Positions 52,923-62,434 are shown, numbered from the stretch's first letter. The stretch is DNA of 62,527 nucleotides from Chloroflexota bacterium (GCA_020850535.1 JADZEM010000028.1:1-62527); one strand, 5' to 3'. Notes: generated by a model from the sequence alone, not told the origin. Program-made: numbers and translations.

Positions 52923-54593
52923 CTAGAACGCTACGCTGACGCCATCCCGGCGCGGGTCCGCGCCGCCGGTCAGCACGCCGGAGTCTGGGTCGATGGCGAC
53001 GCCGTGGCCGCCGCCGACCTTCCAGGTCCAGCCTTCCAGCTCGTTGATGTCGTGGCCGCGAGATCGCAGCCCGGCCAGCGTGTCCGCCGAGATCCGCGAT
53101 TCGGCATCCACCAGGGTGCGCTCGAAGGCCCGCACGCGCGGCGCCTCAATGCTGGCCTGGATGTTCATCCCGAAGTCCAGCTTGTTGATCAGCATCTGGA
53201 GCGTCGTCTGCAGGATGCCGTAGGAGCCGGGCGTCCCGATTCCCAGGATGGGCCGCCCGTTCTCCGAGACGATGCATGGAGACATCGCGCTCTCACGCGG
53301 CTTGCCGGGCGCCATGTAGTTCGGGCTGGCCGGGTCCAGGTCCGTCCAGTAGAGGAAGTTGTTGAGCACCAGCCCGGTGTCGCCGGCCACGAAGCCGCTC
53401 CCGAAGGCGGCCCCGAGACTCTGGGTAATCGCCACAATGTTGCCCCAGCGGTCGGCGACCTCGAAGTGGGTGGTGTGATCGCGGGCGTAGCGGGCAGGGT
53501 CGCCCGGCGCGACCTCACCCTGCTTGACGGGCAGGTAGCGCTCGCCCTCGCTGGGCTGGGCCTGCTCGCGGTCGATCAACGCGCGGCGCGCGGCGCTGTA
53601 CTCGGGCGAGATCAACGCCTGGATGACCGGGTTCGGCTCGCGGCTCCAGCGGGTGCGGTCGGCGCTGGCGAGTTTGATCGTCTCCAGCAGGAGATGCAGG
53701 TACTCCGTGGAGTTGTGACCGATCTCCGGCAGGTCGAACGCCTCCAGAATCTTGAGGCACTCCAGGTACTGCAGCCCGAGCGACGGTGGCGGCAACGTCT
53801 GGATCGTCCGGCCCCGGTAGGTGATCGAGAGCGGCTCCACCCACTTGGGCGCGAAGGCGGCGAAGTCGGCCTCGGTCAGCCAGCCACCGGCCGCCTGGGT
53901 GGCCGTCGCGATCCGCTTCGCCAGCGCGCCCCGGTAGAACGTCTCCGCGCCGCCCTCGACCACCTCGCGGTAGGTTCGCGCCAGGTTCGGGCGCGGGACC
54001 ACCTCGCCGTTGACGGGCGGGCGGCCCTGCGGCAGATACTCCCCGCGTGACGACTCGAACCGGCCCAGCGCCTTCTCGCACTCGGACAGTTGCTTCGCGG
54101 CGAACGGGGTGATCGGCCAGCCGCCCTCGGCCAACCCGATGGCCGGCTTGAAGACGGCGGCGCGGTCCATCGTGCCGAAGCGCTCCAGCGCCGCCAGCCA
54201 CCCGCCGAGCGTCCCCGGGACCGTCGAGGAGCGGACGTCGCGGCTGATCGCCTCGATGCTGCTGAAGACGGTCGGATCGGACGCGGCCGGCGGCAGCCCG
54301 ATGTAGTCGAGCCCGTAGACCTGGCCGGTCGTGCCCTCGTGGAACAGCATGAAGCCGCCGCCACCGCCCAGGCCGGACATGAACGGCTCGACGACCCCGA
54401 GCGCCGCCCCGACGGCCACGGCGGCGTCGATGGCGTTGCCGCCCTCCATCAGGATGCGGAGGCCGGCCGTGGCGGCCAGCCCGTGCGCCGTGCTGACGAC
54501 GCCGTTCATCCCCACCGACGGCGGACGATACGCGCCGTTCTGCGGTCCGCCGAGCGCCTCCGCTGCCGTGCTGCGCTGTGCCGATACGACCAT
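52923..54593 (-). CDS. Gamma-glutamyltranspeptidase-family protein
   Basis: The 556-residue protein matches the GGT/cephalosporin-acylase-like family. It has GMVSTAHGLAATAGLRIL-type start (GVVSTAHGLA), EGGNAIDAAVAVGAALGVVEP, GLGGGGGFML, the auto-processing region with the nucleophilic Thr in RDHTTHFEVADRWGNIVA, and SAMSPCIV..LGIGTPGS. The proenzyme normally splits before that Thr. No signal peptide was seen, so a cytoplasmic form is likely. It acts on gamma-glutamyl compounds such as glutathione. The start with GAGGAGCAGGCAGG upstream is preferred. Confidence 0.93.
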   Translation of the reverse strand: MVVSAQRSTAAEALGGPQNGAYRPPSVGMNGVVSTAHGLAATAGLRILMEGGNAIDAAVAVGAALGVVEPFMSGLGGGGGFMLFHEGTTGQVYGLDYIGLPPAASDPTVFSSIEAISRDVRSSTVPGTLGGWLAALERFGTMDRAAVFKPAIGLAEGGWPITPFAAKQLSECEKALGRFESSRGEYLPQGRPPVNGEVVPRPNLARTYREVVEGGAETFYRGALAKRIATATQAAGGWLTEADFAAFAPKWVEPLSITYRGRTIQTLPPPSLGLQYLECLKILEAFDLPEIGHNSTEYLHLLLETIKLASADRTRWSREPNPVIQALISPEYSAARRALIDREQAQPSEGERYLPVKQGEVAPGDPARYARDHTTHFEVADRWGNIVAITQSLGAAFGSGFVAGDTGLVLNNFLYWTDLDPASPNYMAPGKPRESAMSPCIVSENGRPILGIGTPGSYGILQTTLQMLINKLDFGMNIQASIEAPRVRAFERTLVDAESRISADTLAGLRSRGHDINELEGWTWKVGGGHGVAIDPDSGVLTGGADPRRDGVSVAF

Positions 54594-54916
54594 CCTGCCT
54601 GCTCCTCGTGCCGGTCTTCGTGCTGCGCACACGGTAAGCACGCAGCGGCATCCACGGCAAGCCGTCTGCTACAGTCTGGAGCTGTCAGATCTGACTCCCG
54701 ACCCCCCGTGATGCTGGGGGATCGGGTTCTTTGGCGTGCTCTGCGAGCGCGAGGGCGTACTCTCCGAGCATCCTGGCGTGCCCTGGCCCCGTTTTTCGGC
54801 GCAGGGCTGTTTTCGCGTCCCCGCAAATCGACGCAGTCCAGGTCCACGACGACGGTGCTGAGCAAGACCGGCCACGTGACAAGCAGACCGGCCTCCGGCC
54901 GGCGGAAGGAGCACAC

Positions 54917-55708
54917 GTGCGGCTCTACTGGGAGTTGGCGCGCTGCGGCTATCGGCGAACGGCGATCTACCGCACGGCGGCGATCTCGGGTGCGATCACC
55001 AACACGTTCTTCGGGTTCCTGCGGGCCTACATGTTCATCGCGCTGTACGAGGCGCGCGGGGAGGTTGGCGGCTACACCCTGGCAGACACCCTCGCGTTCA
55101 CCTTCATCACCCAGGGGATGGCCGCGCTGATCGGGCTGTGGGGCTGGTGGCCCATCGCGGAGTCGGTCCAGGACGGGAGCGTCGCCAGCGATCTCTCACG
55201 CCCCTACGACTATCAATTTGCCTGGATGGCCCAGGACTACGGCCGGGCGCTCTACCAGTTCGTGGCGCGGTCGGCGCCGCCGTTCGTGGTCGGCATGGTC
55301 GCGTTCGGGATCACGCTGCCGGGCGATCCGCTGATCTGGCTGGCGCTGGTCCCGACGGTCATCCTCTCGGTCGGGGTCTCGTATGGCTGGCGCTTCTGCC
55401 TGAATCTCTCGACGTTCTGGTGGACGGACCATCGGGGGACGGCTGGCATCGCGATGATGATCGGGATGCTGTTCTCGGGCTTCCTGGTGCCCATCGCAAT
55501 GTGGCCGGATGGCTTGCGGGAGATCGGCTACCTCTCGCCGTTCGCGGCGATGGTGGCCATCCCCATCGACGTGTTCCTGGGCAAGCTGTCCGGGACGGAC
55601 GTGCTGGCGGCGCTGGCGCTGCAAGCATTTTGGCTGGTGGCGCTGCTGGCACTCGGGCGGCTGGTGCTGTCGGCGGCGCTGCACAAGCTCGTGGTGCAGG
55701 GGGGCTGA
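54917..55708 (+). CDS. ABC-2 family exporter permease 1
   Basis: The 263-residue protein has six membrane segments and begins VRLYWELARCGYRRTAIYRT at a GTG after AAGGAGC. It belongs to the ABC2_membrane_6-type permeases that pair with a second permease and a DrrA-like ATPase, as in some exporters of drugs or viologens. The upstream part of the long frame (before this GTG) reads as junk and is excluded. The three genes follow at short distances, giving one operon. The substrate is unknown. Confidence 0.88.
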   Translation: MRLYWELARCGYRRTAIYRTAAISGAITNTFFGFLRAYMFIALYEARGEVGGYTLADTLAFTFITQGMAALIGLWGWWPIAESVQDGSVASDLSRPYDYQFAWMAQDYGRALYQFVARSAPPFVVGMVAFGITLPGDPLIWLALVPTVILSVGVSYGWRFCLNLSTFWWTDHRGTAGIAMMIGMLFSGFLVPIAMWPDGLREIGYLSPFAAMVAIPIDVFLGKLSGTDVLAALALQAFWLVALLALGRLVLSAALHKLVVQGG

Positions 55709-55711
55709 GGG

Positions 55712-56515
55712 ATGCGCGCCAACCTCGACCTTTACCTCGCGTTGGTCCGCGCCCAGGTCAATGCTCAGCTCCAGTACCGCACCTCGTTCCTGCTGATGGC
55801 CGCCAGCCAATTCGTCGTGACCTTCACCGACTTCCTGATGGTGCTGCTGCTCTTCACGCAGTTCCCGAGCATCGCCGGCTGGACGCTCCCCGAGGTGGCG
55901 TTTCTGTACGGGCTGGGCGGGATCGCCTTCGGGGTGTCCGACCTGGTGTGCGGCGGCTTCGACGGCCTCAGCAAGATGATCCGCCTCGGCACGTTCGACC
56001 GTGTGCTGACCCGCCCGGTCGGGACGTTCGCACAGGTGCTGGCGAGCGACGTGCAGATCCGCCGCCTCGGGCGGATCGCTCAGGGCGTGACGGTGTTCGC
56101 GCTGGCCGTGAGCTGGCTCGACGTGACCTGGAGCCTCGACAAGCTGGCCGTGCTGGCCCTCTCGCTGGCCGGCGGCGCGGTCATCTTTACATCGATCTGG
56201 GTCATCGGCGCGGCCATCACCTTCTGGACCGTCCAGACCTCCGAGGTGACCAACGTCTTCACCTACGGCGGCGAGGCGCTCGTGTCGTACCCGATGCCGA
56301 TCTACGCCGAGGGCATCCGCTGGTTCTTCACCTACGTCGTGCCGCTGATCTTCGTGAGCTACCTGCCAGCACTCTACATTCTCGAACGCCCGGACCCGCT
56401 GGGCCTGCCGCCGTTCCTCCAGCTCTGCTCGCCGGTCGTCGCCGTGCTCTTCCTGCTGGTGGCGCGCCTGTGCTGGGCGTTCGGCGTGCGCCACTACCAG
56501 GGCACAGGATCGTGA
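55712..56515 (+). CDS. ABC-2 family exporter permease 2
   Basis: The 267-residue partner permease has six membrane segments and the FLYGLGGIAFGVSDLVCGGFDGLSK and RLGTFDRVLTRPVG segments typical of this group. GAGGG stands directly before the ATG, three bases after the previous stop. It should form a heterodimer with permease 1 and use the ATPase encoded next. Confidence 0.88.
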   Translation: MRANLDLYLALVRAQVNAQLQYRTSFLLMAASQFVVTFTDFLMVLLLFTQFPSIAGWTLPEVAFLYGLGGIAFGVSDLVCGGFDGLSKMIRLGTFDRVLTRPVGTFAQVLASDVQIRRLGRIAQGVTVFALAVSWLDVTWSLDKLAVLALSLAGGAVIFTSIWVIGAAITFWTVQTSEVTNVFTYGGEALVSYPMPIYAEGIRWFFTYVVPLIFVSYLPALYILERPDPLGLPPFLQLCSPVVAVLFLLVARLCWAFGVRHYQGTGS

Positions 56516-56591
56516 GCGATGGGTTTCGGGTTCTGGGTCTTCGGTTTCACGGCGCGCGGATGCTTGCATTCGCCCCGGGAAGGGACATCGC

Positions 56592-57569
56592 ATGATCGAG
56601 GCTGATGATCTTCGCAAGACGTTCCGGGTCCACCGGCGGCGGCAGGACGGCCTGCTGCGGATGATCCGCCGCGAAGCTGTGGACGTGGCCGCCGTGGCCG
56701 GCGTCTCGTTCACCGTGGCGCCCGGGGAGATGGTCGGGTACGTCGGGCCGAACGGCGCCGGCAAGTCCACCACCATCAAGATGCTGACCGGCATTCTTCA
56801 GCCCAGCGGCGGGCATGTCCGCGTGGCCGGCCTCGATCCGGCCAGCCAGCGGCTGGAGGTCGCGAAGCGCATCGGCGTGGTGTTCGGGCAGCGCTCGCAG
56901 CTCTGGTGGGATCTGCCGCTGGTCGAGTCGTTCGAGCTGCTGCGCCACATCTACCGGGTGCCAGCCGAGGCGTACCGCCAGCGGCTCGGCTACCTGGCCG
57001 AGCTGCTGGAGCTGGGCAGCTTCATGCAGACGCCAGTCCGCCAGCTCTCGCTGGGCCAGCGGATGCGCGGCGACCTCACGGCGGCCCTGCTGCACGCCCC
57101 GCCCGTCCTCTTCCTGGACGAGCCGTCCATCGGGCTGGACGTGGTGGCGAAGGCGCGTATCCGCGAGCTGCTGGCGCAGATCAACCGCGACCAGGGTGTG
57201 ACGATGCTGCTGACCACCCACGACATGGCCGACATCGAGCGGCTGTGCAGCCGCATGCTGATCATCGATCGCGGGCGGGTGATCTACGACGGCAGCCTGG
57301 ACACGATCCGCGCGCAGTACGGCGACGAGCGGACCGTGGTGGTCGATCTGGAGGAAGCCGCCCCGCCCCTGACCATCCCCGGGGCCACGGTCAGCCGCAC
57401 GGACGGACCGCGCCAGTGGCTCCGCTTCCGCCGCAGCGAGACGACGGCCGCCCAGATCATCGCGGAGGTGGCGGCTGCCGCCCGGCTCCGCGACCTGACC
57501 ATTGAGGAGCCGGCCATCGAGGACATCGTGCGCGAGGTCTACGAGCACGGCATCGGCGCTTCAGCCTGA
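56592..57569 (+). CDS. ABC exporter ATP-binding protein
   Basis: The 325-residue ATPase has Walker A (GPNGAGKSTTIK), the signature LSLGQRMRGDL, Walker B (VLFLDEPSIGLDV) and the H-loop TTHDMAD. After residue 225 there is a C-terminal domain (RVIYDGSLDTIRAQYGDERTVVV) common in drug-export ATPases. GGGAAGGG precedes the ATG. It supplies energy to the two permeases of the same operon. The 76-base gap after permease 2 contains a short TTTCGG-rich stretch. Confidence 0.95.
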   Translation: MIEADDLRKTFRVHRRRQDGLLRMIRREAVDVAAVAGVSFTVAPGEMVGYVGPNGAGKSTTIKMLTGILQPSGGHVRVAGLDPASQRLEVAKRIGVVFGQRSQLWWDLPLVESFELLRHIYRVPAEAYRQRLGYLAELLELGSFMQTPVRQLSLGQRMRGDLTAALLHAPPVLFLDEPSIGLDVVAKARIRELLAQINRDQGVTMLLTTHDMADIERLCSRMLIIDRGRVIYDGSLDTIRAQYGDERTVVVDLEEAAPPLTIPGATVSRTDGPRQWLRFRRSETTAAQIIAEVAAAARLRDLTIEEPAIEDIVREVYEHGIGASA

Positions 57570-57623
57570 CGGCCCTGCGTGATACCCCCCGAGCGATGTA
57601 CCTGAGCGACTGGAGGAGGCGAG

Positions 57624-58427
57624 ATGACCACCCCCACGCCGGACCACCGTCGCCTGTTCGGCGGCGATCCCGCTGGCTACGATCGCGCCCGGCCAGACTA
57701 TCCGTCCCGCGTCTACGAGATCCTGACCGCACGGTGTGGCCTCCGGCCCGGCGCAGCGACGTTGGAGATCGGCCCCGGCAGCGGCCTTGCCACGCGCCGG
57801 CTGCTCGCGCTCGGCGCTGACCCGCTTGTCGCTGTCGAGCCGGACGAACGGCTGGCTGGGTACCTGTCCGAGCAGCTTCGGTCGGAGGGGCGCTCGATCG
57901 TGTTGCACGTCGCGGCGTTCGAGGAGGCCGCGCTTGACGAGTCGTCGTTCGACCTCATCGTGTCGGCGACGGCGTTCCACTGGCTCAACCAGCCGGTCGC
58001 GTTGGCGAAGGCCGGCCGCCTGCTGAGGTCCGGCGGCTGGCTGGCGAACTGGTGGAACGTGTTCGGCGATTCGTTCGGCGTGGACGCGTTCCACGAGGCG
58101 ACGAAGCACGTCATGGAGCCGCTCGGCCGGCCGGCTGCCAATGCAGACGGACGGCTGCCGTTTCCGCTCGACGCCGAGGCCCGGCTGGCCGACCTGCGGG
58201 CGGCCGGCCTGTTCGACGAGATCGACCACGAGATCATGCCGTGGCCGGCCCGCTTCACCCCGAGCCAGATCCGCGCGCTGTACAGCACCTTCCCGAACGT
58301 CAGCGGCCTGCCTGAGCCCCGCCGGTCGGAGGTGCTCGCCGCATTGGGGGCCATCGCCGAGCGCGAGTTCGGCGGCCTCGTCGAGCGGACCTTCTACACC
58401 TCGATCTACACCGCACGGCGAGTGTAG
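57624..58427 (+). CDS. Class I SAM-dependent methyltransferase
   Basis: The 267-residue protein has motif I ATLEIGPGSGLATRRLLA, then LVAVEPDERLAGYL, the SATAFHWLNQPVALAKAG segment and LLRSGGWLANWWNVFGD, typical of small-molecule methyltransferases. The initial RRLFGGDPAGYDRARPDYP is also frequent in this group. Ribosome binding site GGAGG at good spacing. The substrate is unknown. It may be transcribed with the exporter. Confidence 0.9.
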   Translation: MTTPTPDHRRLFGGDPAGYDRARPDYPSRVYEILTARCGLRPGAATLEIGPGSGLATRRLLALGADPLVAVEPDERLAGYLSEQLRSEGRSIVLHVAAFEEAALDESSFDLIVSATAFHWLNQPVALAKAGRLLRSGGWLANWWNVFGDSFGVDAFHEATKHVMEPLGRPAANADGRLPFPLDAEARLADLRAAGLFDEIDHEIMPWPARFTPSQIRALYSTFPNVSGLPEPRRSEVLAALGAIAEREFGGLVERTFYTSIYTARRV

Positions 58428-58431
58428 GCCG

Positions 58432-58558
58432 GGGCGGCGAGCAGGGCAATTGCATGGTGGTCTCGTCGTGTAGCCTCGTCGGGGCTTTCAAGCCCCGACT
58501 GCTCGTTTGCCGCCTTTCGGGACTGCCAACGAACAGGCAATCGCCCTGGGGCGGCGGG
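58432..58558. repeat. Imperfect 10-bp duplication flanking copy F
   Basis: GGGCGGCGAG (58432-58441) on the left and GGGCGGCGGG (58549-58558) on the right differ at one of ten positions. This fits an older insertion with a decayed duplication. Confidence 0.6.
58442..58548 (-). mobile_element. MITE-like palindromic element, copy F (107 bp, internal deletion)
   Basis: The ends CAGGGCAATTGCATGG and AACAGGCAATCGCCCTG belong to the family. Only the GGGGCTTTCAAGCCCC hairpin remains; the region between the two hairpin cores is deleted. The flanks carry a 9/10-base match on both sides. It lies between the methyltransferase and GGDEF genes, in a 279-base gap with no other gene. Confidence 0.82.
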
Positions 58559-58706
58559 CGGGTCTGTTGCGTCGATGTCCATGCTCCGTTCAGTCTGTGG
58601 CGGCCCTTTGCGGGGCGAACTCCCGTTCAACTTCTCAGCAGGCCGCATGCATCATGGGAGCGGGGGACTCCTTCGACGGTGCACACGGCGGCGGTAGGGC
58701 GGGGAT

Positions 58707-59837
58707 ATGCTCTGGCGGAAGCGCTCATCCCAGGTAGCTGTTCGTGACGCGCCTGCGCCGATGCGTGAAGCGTCGGGCGTTGACGACGCCCCGGCGGCGC
58801 ATTCTGGCCTTGACGAGGCCCTTGACACCGCAGTTCAGTTCTTGCGCTCATTCGGGCAGCACGCCTTCGAGATCGGCGGCGTTGACATCACCACCTTCGC
58901 CCGCCAGTGCGACGCCTGGGCCAAGCACCTGGCGATTGGCGCGCCGCATCCTGACGCTGACCCCAACGATCCTGCTGCCGCGCGCCAGCCACGTGACTGG
59001 GTCGGCGCGCGTCACTTCTTCGCCCGGCGGCGCGAGCAGGAGACCACCGCCATCACCACCAGCCTCGGCAACCTGCGGGAGGTGATCGCCGACCTGACCG
59101 AGCGGCTGGCCACCAATCTTGTGGAGGATCAGGCCGGCGACAGCCGCCTCGCCGAGCACGTCGAGCGGTTGCGCGCCGCGTCCAGCCTGGAGTCCGTCCA
59201 GGCGTTGCAGCAGGAGGTCTCGACCGTCGCGGGTCTGCTGACCTGCCTGCTGGAGGACCGCAACCGCGTGGTCCGGGCGCAGCTAGTGGAGCTGGACACC
59301 CGCATCGCCGCCCTCTCCGAGGAGCTGCAGGAGGTCCGCCGCGAGAGCAGCCTGGACGGGCTCACCCGCGTCTTCAACCGGGGCGCGTTCGACCGGGCGT
59401 TCGGGCGCATGTTCCGGCTGGCGTCGGTCTCAGCCGACGCCGCCTGCCTCGTGCTGGTCGACCTGGATCACCTCAAGACGATCAACGACCGGTACGGCCA
59501 CCGCGCCGGCGACGAGGCCCTGCGCATCTTCGCAGACCATCTCGTGCGGAGCTTCCCGCGCCGCTCGGACTTCGTGGCCCGCTACGGCGGCGATGAGCTG
59601 GTGGCGATCCTGCCGCGCACCAGCGCCGCCGACAGCACCCGCCTGGCGACGCGCTTCCTGGAGAGCATCCGCCAGGTCACTGTCAACAGCGACAGCCAGC
59701 CGTTCCGCATCACGTCCTCGATGGGGCTGGCCGAGCTGAAGCGCGGCGAGAGTCAGGCAGTGTGGCTCGACCGCGCCGACCGCGCCCTCTACGAGGCCAA
59801 GGCGGCCGGGCGCGACCGGCTCGTCATCGCCCCCTGA
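58707..59837 (+). CDS. Diguanylate cyclase (GGDEF domain protein)
   Basis: The 376-residue protein has an N-terminal helical region (residues 30-210, with coiled-coil stretches) and a GGDEF domain (about 210-376). The active-site motif is ARYGGDELVAIL, with LVLVDLDHLKTINDRYGHRAGDEALR before it, so it should make cyclic di-GMP. An I-site RxxD four residues before is not obvious by eye. There are no membrane segments. The start follows GCGGGGAT; other starts are possible. Confidence 0.92.
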   Translation: MLWRKRSSQVAVRDAPAPMREASGVDDAPAAHSGLDEALDTAVQFLRSFGQHAFEIGGVDITTFARQCDAWAKHLAIGAPHPDADPNDPAAARQPRDWVGARHFFARRREQETTAITTSLGNLREVIADLTERLATNLVEDQAGDSRLAEHVERLRAASSLESVQALQQEVSTVAGLLTCLLEDRNRVVRAQLVELDTRIAALSEELQEVRRESSLDGLTRVFNRGAFDRAFGRMFRLASVSADAACLVLVDLDHLKTINDRYGHRAGDEALRIFADHLVRSFPRRSDFVARYGGDELVAILPRTSAADSTRLATRFLESIRQVTVNSDSQPFRITSSMGLAELKRGESQAVWLDRADRALYEAKAAGRDRLVIAP

Positions 59838-59920
59838 CGCCTCGACTGCTGGCCCGGCGCCACCGGGCGCTACGACGGTCGGCGGGAGCAACAGCACGGC
59901 TGGCACCTGCCGGCCCGGCG

Positions 59921-61165
59921 CTACCGGGCGACGACCGGCGCCTTGCCGTCGGGGGTCTCGGAGAGGACGACTCGGCTGCCGAGCAGCCGCCCGACCACCA
60001 GCACCGCCGTGCCCAGGAACGCGGAGGCGGCGCAGAACACCCCCAGGCTGGCGAACCCGTAGTCCGTCCCCGTCACCAGCCAGCCGCCGATGGTGGTGGA
60101 CGTGAGCCAGCCGACGCTCGCGAACGTCACGTTCAGGCCGAGGACCGTCCCGCGCACCGACTCCGGCACCGAGCTGAGCGCCGCCATGAAGGCCGGCCGC
60201 CCGACTGCGTTGGCGAACGAGTAGGCGAAGCCGAGCGCGATCGAGACGTCCAGGTGCGGCGTCCAGAAGAACAACGGCAGCACGATCAGTCCGGTCAGCA
60301 CCAGCGACAGCCCGTACATCCCCTCGCGTGAGGCCACACGATCCGCAAGCTGCCCGCCAGCCATGTTCCCGAACAGGTTGCCGAGCGCCACCAACAGCAG
60401 CGCGCCCGCCAGCACGTCGAGCGAGACGTGGTAGGTCGAGATCAGGAACGTCGCCTGATACACCGACATCGCGGCGAAGCAGACGCGCTCGGTGGTGCCC
60501 GAGATCAGCAAAGAGAGGATGCGCGGGCGCAGGATCGTCTGGAGGGGCGCGCCTGCCGCCGCTTCGCGGGCCGTCGCCTGGAACTGTCCGCGCCGGGGCA
60601 CCACCAGCAGGATGCTGAGGCCAACCAGGATCGTGGCCGCCGCGAACGTCAGGTGCGCGCCGCGCCAGCCGATCTGCGCGCCGATCAGCGTCGCCACGGG
60701 GACGCCCAGCACCAGTGAGAGCGACTGGCCGGTCATCACCCAGCCGAGCGAGCGCCCGCGCGTGGCCGGCCCGACGTGATCGGAGACGGTGGCGAAGACG
60801 GTCCCCATGAAGCTGCCGCCGCCGATGCCGCCCGCCAGCGCCCAGAACACGGCGACCGGGTACGTCTGGGCCGTCCCGATGCCGACCATCGCCGCGCCAA
60901 CGCCGATGACCGCGCCCACCAGGATGTTCTTGCGGCCAACCCGATCCGAGAGCGTCCCGGCGACCAGCGACATGATGCCCCAGCTCACGGACATGATCGC
61001 CACGAGGTTGGCGACAGCTGGCAGGTCCGTCCCCAGATCCTGGGCCATGTCGAGCAGGAACGGCGAGCGCGTCGTGCCGCTGCTGGTCGCCAGGAACGTG
61101 CCGCACGTCAGCACGACGATCATCAGCCAGACGCCCCGGCTGGCCGCGGCTGCGCCCGTGCTCAC
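59921..61165 (-). CDS. MFS transporter
   Basis: The 414-residue protein has twelve membrane segments. The loop signatures are GTLSDRVGRKNILVGAV and, in the second half, GGQLADRVASREGMYGL. The first segment VWLMIVVLTCGTFLATSSGTT is a typical carrier start. It starts at GTG with a GAGGCGGGC upstream; a much longer upstream frame is not supported. The carrier type is like drug or metabolite efflux proteins. The divergent dehydrogenase gene lies 276 bases away. Confidence 0.9.
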   Translation of the reverse strand: MSTGAAAASRGVWLMIVVLTCGTFLATSSGTTRSPFLLDMAQDLGTDLPAVANLVAIMSVSWGIMSLVAGTLSDRVGRKNILVGAVIGVGAAMVGIGTAQTYPVAVFWALAGGIGGGSFMGTVFATVSDHVGPATRGRSLGWVMTGQSLSLVLGVPVATLIGAQIGWRGAHLTFAAATILVGLSILLVVPRRGQFQATAREAAAGAPLQTILRPRILSLLISGTTERVCFAAMSVYQATFLISTYHVSLDVLAGALLLVALGNLFGNMAGGQLADRVASREGMYGLSLVLTGLIVLPLFFWTPHLDVSIALGFAYSFANAVGRPAFMAALSSVPESVRGTVLGLNVTFASVGWLTSTTIGGWLVTGTDYGFASLGVFCAASAFLGTAVLVVGRLLGSRVVLSETPDGKAPVVAR

Positions 61166-61340
61166 GACGCCCGCCTCACCGTCCACTCGGCGTGGCAGCT
61201 CTGGGGCACGCTCGCGCTTCTGGCCTCCACCTGCATTCCGTCCCACTCCCAAGGTGCCTGCCGCTGATGCCGGTGGCCGCCGTCTGCGGAACGGTACCCG
61301 ACCGGCCCCCTCCGCTGCTGTCTGATGAGCCGCCCTGCGC

Positions 61341-61394
61341 GTGCGCCTTGACACCCCCGTGCGCCTTGACACCCCCGTGCGCCCGGGCCATCCT
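61341..61394 (+). promoter_or_regulatory. Tandem 18-bp repeats with -35-like TTGACA, before the dehydrogenase gene
   Basis: GTGCGCCTTGACACCCCC is repeated twice (61341-61358, 61359-61376) and a third partial unit follows. Each unit has TTGACA. The second TTGACA (61366-61371) is followed after 17 bases by CATCCT (61389-61394), a weak -10. The ATG of the dehydrogenase is 47 bases on. The repeats could give two -35 boxes or a regulator site. Confidence 0.4.
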
Positions 61395-61441
61395 TCCGCC
61401 GGGGCGGCCACGCAGCGCCGCCTGAGCCGAAGGGGAGCACC

Positions 61442-62434
61442 ATGACCTTCAAGGTAGTCGTGACCAATCCGCGCGGAACGACGCTCGAACACGAGCGAGT
61501 CGCCCTGGACCCCATTGACGCCGAGCTGGTGCCCGTCTTCGCCGAGGACGAGGCGAGCTACATCACGCAGGTCGCGGATGCCGATGCGATCATCGCCGGC
61601 CTCAAGGTCCGCGTCTCTGCCAACGTCATCGCCAGCCTCAAGCAGTGCAAGATCATCCAGGCCACGGGCATCGGGGTGGACCGCATCGACGTGGAAGCCG
61701 CGACAGCCGCCGGCATCCCGGTCGTCAACGTACCGGATGTGTTCACGGAGGAGGTCGCGGACCAGGCGTTCGCGCTGCTGCTGGCCGTCAACCGGAAGGT
61801 CGTCTTCTGCGCCGACATGACCCGGGCCGGCAAGTGGGCGCAGGCGATGTCCGGCATGGGCGGCACGCCGAAGATCTCCGGCAAGACGCTCGGGCTGGTG
61901 GCGTTCGGCAACATCGCCAGGGCCGTGGCGCGGCGGGCGAAGGGGTTCAACCTGCGCGTGCTGGCCTACGATCCGTTCGTCACCCCCGAGGCGATGCGGG
62001 AGCTTGGCGTCGAGCCGGCCACCCTGGAGCAGGTGTTCCAGGAGGCCGACTTCATCTCGGCGCACGCGCCGCACTCCAAGGCGACCCACCACATCATCAA
62101 CAAGCAGTTGTTCGACCAGATGAAGCCGTCGGCCATCTTCATCAACACCGGCCGTGGCCCGGTCGTGGACGAGGAAGCCTTGATCGCGGCGCTGCGCGAT
62201 GGCAAGCTGGCCGGGGCCGGCCTCGACGTGCTGGAGCAGGAGCCGCCCGATCCGAGCAACCCGCTGCTCTCGATGCCGAACGTGACGGTCACACCGCACG
62301 TCGCCGCGCAGTCCAACGAGTCGAACGTGGCGCGCCGGCTGCGGCACGGCGAGGAGATCGCGGCGGTGCTGACGGGCAAGCGTCCGCGCAACTGCGTGAA
62401 CCGCGAGGTGCTGGAAAAGCTGCCGCTGGCGTAG
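61442..62434 (+). CDS. 2-hydroxyacid dehydrogenase (CtBP/phosphoglycerate-dehydrogenase-like)
   Basis: The 330-residue enzyme has the NAD-dependent 2-hydroxyacid dehydrogenase pattern: IQATGIGVDRIDVEAA, VNVPDVFTEEVADQAFALLLA, the cofactor loop GLVAFGNIARAVARRAKGF (Ala where the last Gly is usual), FINTGRGPVVDEEAL with the catalytic Arg, and the Glu and His in LDVLEQEP and VTPHVAA. It resembles C-terminal-binding-protein-like dehydrogenases. The substrate is unknown. Its ATG has AAGGGGAG upstream. Confidence 0.94.
   Translation: MTFKVVVTNPRGTTLEHERVALDPIDAELVPVFAEDEASYITQVADADAIIAGLKVRVSANVIASLKQCKIIQATGIGVDRIDVEAATAAGIPVVNVPDVFTEEVADQAFALLLAVNRKVVFCADMTRAGKWAQAMSGMGGTPKISGKTLGLVAFGNIARAVARRAKGFNLRVLAYDPFVTPEAMRELGVEPATLEQVFQEADFISAHAPHSKATHHIINKQLFDQMKPSAIFINTGRGPVVDEEALIAALRDGKLAGAGLDVLEQEPPDPSNPLLSMPNVTVTPHVAAQSNESNVARRLRHGEEIAAVLTGKRPRNCVNREVLEKLPLA

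Noticed and set aside
54731-54916. N-terminal extension of the first ABC-2 permease
   Set aside because: Residues before the GTG are Cys/Pro-rich and unlike the family; AAGGAGC precedes the GTG.
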